DNA from: Bacteroidales bacterium | GTDB taxonomy: Bacteria; Bacteroidota; Bacteroidia; Bacteroidales; UBA4181 | Assembly (NCBI GenBank): GCA_028700615.1 | Contig: JAQVSH010000106.1 | Location: 1-6,533, forward strand | Length of the DNA stretch: 6,533 nucleotides | Direction: 5' to 3' | Shown: positions 4,877 through 6,533 of the stretch, piece by piece | How the letters are laid out: each line of letters starts with the position of its first letter | How positions within the stretch are numbered: position 1 is the stretch's first letter | Program-made: the position numbers and the translations under genes | The notes under the pieces: model-generated | What the model was told of the DNA's origin: nothing | Seen by the model: the letters and a program-made list of their open reading frames with translations, nothing else | Databases searched by the model: none

Positions 4877-6533
4877 TTCTTATTCCGCCCTGACTTTTTC
4901 TTCCCGGAATCTTTCACTCCCTTCTGTTTTTTTTCATTTTTCTTGCCCGGTCTCACCTTTTGTTCTGAAGAACTTTTGGAAGGAACATTGGAAAGAATTG
5001 CCATTTCTTCTTCATCATAAGCCAATTTGAAATCCAATTGTTTCTTGGCCAGGTTAGTTCTCCAGACCTCAACCCGAATCGCATCTCCGAGCTGAAACAC
5101 CTTTCCGGTGCGTCGCCCTGCAATCCGGTAATTTTGCTCATCATATTCGTAGAAATCTCCCAAAAGATCCCTGATAGAAATCATGCCTTCACATTTTGAC
5201 TCATTGAGCTCGACATAAATACCCCATTCGGTAACTCCTGAAATCACCCCGTCCAGCACCTGGCCCACTTTATCGGCCATATACTCAACCTGTTTATACT
5301 TGATGGAGGCACGTTCTGCGTCAGCCGCCTTTTTCTCCATATCGGAAGCATGTTTGCAATCTTCACCCAATACATTCCCCTTGGGAAGGGATCCGGTTCC
5401 GGTCAGATAATAATCCAGAAAACGATGTACCATCATATCCGGATAACGACGAATCGGAGAAGTAAAATGAGTATAATGTTTAAATCCCAATCCGTAATGT
5501 CCAATGTTTTCAGGCGAATAAACGGCTTTGGACATAGAGCGTAAAGCCAGTGTTTCCATCAGATTTTGTTCGGGTTTTCCCTGAACATCCTCTAATAAAC
5601 GATTCAAAGACTCCATGATCTTCCGGTCACTGGTCATTTGAATCTGATGACCAAATTTTCCGACAAAGCGTGCAAAATTTTCCAGCTTCTCCATATTGGG
5701 TTTGTCATGAATCCTGAAAACACAGGCGGACCCCTTTCCAATCCTTTCAGGATGAGGTTCTTTCATCACCCCGGAGCAGAATTCAGCTACTTTCTTATTA
5801 GCCAGCAACATAAATTCTTCAATCAATTGATTGGAAACCTTATTTTCCTTAAACAGGATACCCAAAGGCTTCCCGTTTTCATCCAGTTTAAATTTCACCT
5901 CCACACGATCAAATTCAATGGATCCCTTCTTTACACGTTCGGCACGAAGCGTCTGGGCCAAATTGTGAAGAGTTAAAATCTCCTCCGACAATTCTCCCTG
6001 ACCCTTCTCAATGATTTCCTGAACTTCTTCGTATGCAAACCTGCGGTTACTGCGAATAATCGTTTTACCCAGCCAGGTATTAATAATTTTTGCATGGGAA
6101 TCCATCCGAAATACCGCCGAAAAACACAATTTATCTTCATCAGGCCTTAAGGAGCAAAGTTCATTGGACAAATGCTCCGGCAACATAGGCACAGTTCTGT
6201 CCACCAGATAGACCGAAGTTGCCCGGTTAAAAGCCTCCTGATCCAAAACAGATCCGGGTCTTACATAATGGGTTACATCAGCAATGTGCACCCCTACTTC
6301 ATAGATTCCGTCAGAGAGTATTTTCAGGGACAGGGCATCATCAAAATCCTTAGCATCGGCAGGATCCACTGTAAACGTAACCACTTCCCGAAAATCTCTG
6401 CGTCCTTTGATTTCAGCAGAAGATATTTTGCCTGTAATTTTTTTAGCCGCTCTCTCTATCTCTGCCGGGAAACGACTGGGCAATTCGAATTCAGCCAGAA
6501 TGGCATGCATTTCCGTATCATTGTTTCCCACAT
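4873..6533 (-). CDS. rnr: Ribonuclease R, N-terminal region outside the window
   Basis: Processive 3'-to-5' exoribonuclease of the RNase II/R family that degrades structured RNA, rRNA fragments and faulty mRNA. 552 residues from an in-frame Met at 6531 are visible. That Met is not taken as the start, because the frame runs off the edge and the N-terminal cold-shock domains are absent. The RNB domain carries the metal-binding aspartates in VDPADAKDFDD (Asp56, 62, 64, 65, with the same 0/+6/+8/+9 spacing as E. coli). Next come HIADVTHYVRPGS (82-94), the signature HFTSPIRRYPDMMVHR (355-370) with Arg361/362 at the active site, and an AERASIKYKQVEYM helix. An S1 RNA-binding domain follows at about 421-505 (VGQVLDGVISGVTEWGIYVEL). 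Residues 518-552 form a lysine-rich tail (12 Lys, 2 Arg in 35), as is common in RNase R. By the aspartate positions about 210-220 residues are missing. The S1 domain and basic tail favour RNase R over RNase II. The TAG stop overlaps the yciH stop. Confidence 0.96.
   Translation of the reverse strand, partial: VGNNDTEMHAILAEFELPSRFPAEIERAAKKITGKISSAEIKGRRDFREVVTFTVDPADAKDFDDALSLKILSDGIYEVGVHIADVTHYVRPGSVLDQEAFNRATSVYLVDRTVPMLPEHLSNELCSLRPDEDKLCFSAVFRMDSHAKIINTWLGKTIIRSNRRFAYEEVQEIIEKGQGELSEEILTLHNLAQTLRAERVKKGSIEFDRVEVKFKLDENGKPLGILFKENKVSNQLIEEFMLLANKKVAEFCSGVMKEPHPERIGKGSACVFRIHDKPNMEKLENFARFVGKFGHQIQMTSDRKIMESLNRLLEDVQGKPEQNLMETLALRSMSKAVYSPENIGHYGLGFKHYTHFTSPIRRYPDMMVHRFLDYYLTGTGSLPKGNVLGEDCKHASDMEKKAADAERASIKYKQVEYMADKVGQVLDGVISGVTEWGIYVELNESKCEGMISIRDLLGDFYEYDEQNYRIAGRRTGKVFQLGDAIRVEVWRTNLAKKQLDFKLAYDEEEMAILSNVPSKSSSEQKVRPGKKNEKKQKGVKDSGKKKSGRNKN

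Noticed and set aside
4882..4910. Inverted repeat ATTCCG/CGGAAT just after yciH as an intrinsic terminator
   Set aside because: The stem is only 6 bp with a 17-nt loop and the T-run begins 16 nt later, so it does not fit an intrinsic terminator. It lies in the rnr coding sequence.
5129..5136. TAATTTTG promoter-like match on the plus strand inside rnr
   Set aside because: There is no plus-strand gene downstream and a few such matches are expected by chance in a window this size.
6529..6531. Met at 6531 as the start of a short RNase II-like protein
   Set aside because: The frame is still open at the edge and the cold-shock domains that precede the RNB domain in this family have not yet appeared, so this Met is internal.
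1..6533. Mobile element, CRISPR array, tRNA, rRNA, riboswitch or a new accessory system
   Set aside because: Coding sequence of recognised housekeeping genes covers nearly the whole window. I saw no spaced repeats, no transposase motifs, no cloverleaf-like sequence and no abrupt change in base composition.

Overview
The window is a compact stretch of housekeeping chromosome, most likely from a member of the Bacteroidota. Three things point there. The intergenic region carries two matches to the Bacteroidota -7 promoter element TAnnTTTG. The plus-strand genes lack convincing Shine-Dalgarno sequences. The MetRS and uracil phosphoribosyltransferase sequences read like the versions usual in that phylum. 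GC content is moderate by eye. I could not run a similarity search, so placement below phylum is not attempted.

Layout from left to right: (1) the 3' three quarters of prfB (peptide chain release factor 2), plus strand, entering from the left edge; (2) ldcA (LD-carboxypeptidase, family S66), minus strand, overlapping the prfB end by 4 nt; (3) a 98-nt divergent intergenic region, the only sizeable non-coding DNA here, with one -7-like promoter element facing each way; (4) metG (methionyl-tRNA synthetase with a C-terminal tRNA-binding domain), upp (uracil phosphoribosyltransferase) and a yciH/SUI1-type initiation-factor homologue, all plus strand with gaps of 17 and 15 nt, so probably one operon; (5) rnr (RNase R), minus strand, overlapping the yciH end by 4 nt and leaving through the right edge without its N-terminal region.

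Functionally this is a translation and RNA-metabolism neighbourhood. RF2 terminates translation, MetG charges initiator and elongator tRNA(Met), YciH resembles eIF1 and may act on initiation, RNase R degrades structured RNA, and Upp salvages the uracil that RNA turnover releases. LdcA, in peptidoglycan recycling, is the functional outlier. No stretch over 300 bases lacks a gene. I found no mobile element, CRISPR array, tRNA or rRNA gene, and no sign of a new defence or biosynthetic system. The points worth a second look are architectural: back-to-back promoters, two interlocked stop-codon overlaps, and the metG-upp-yciH grouping.
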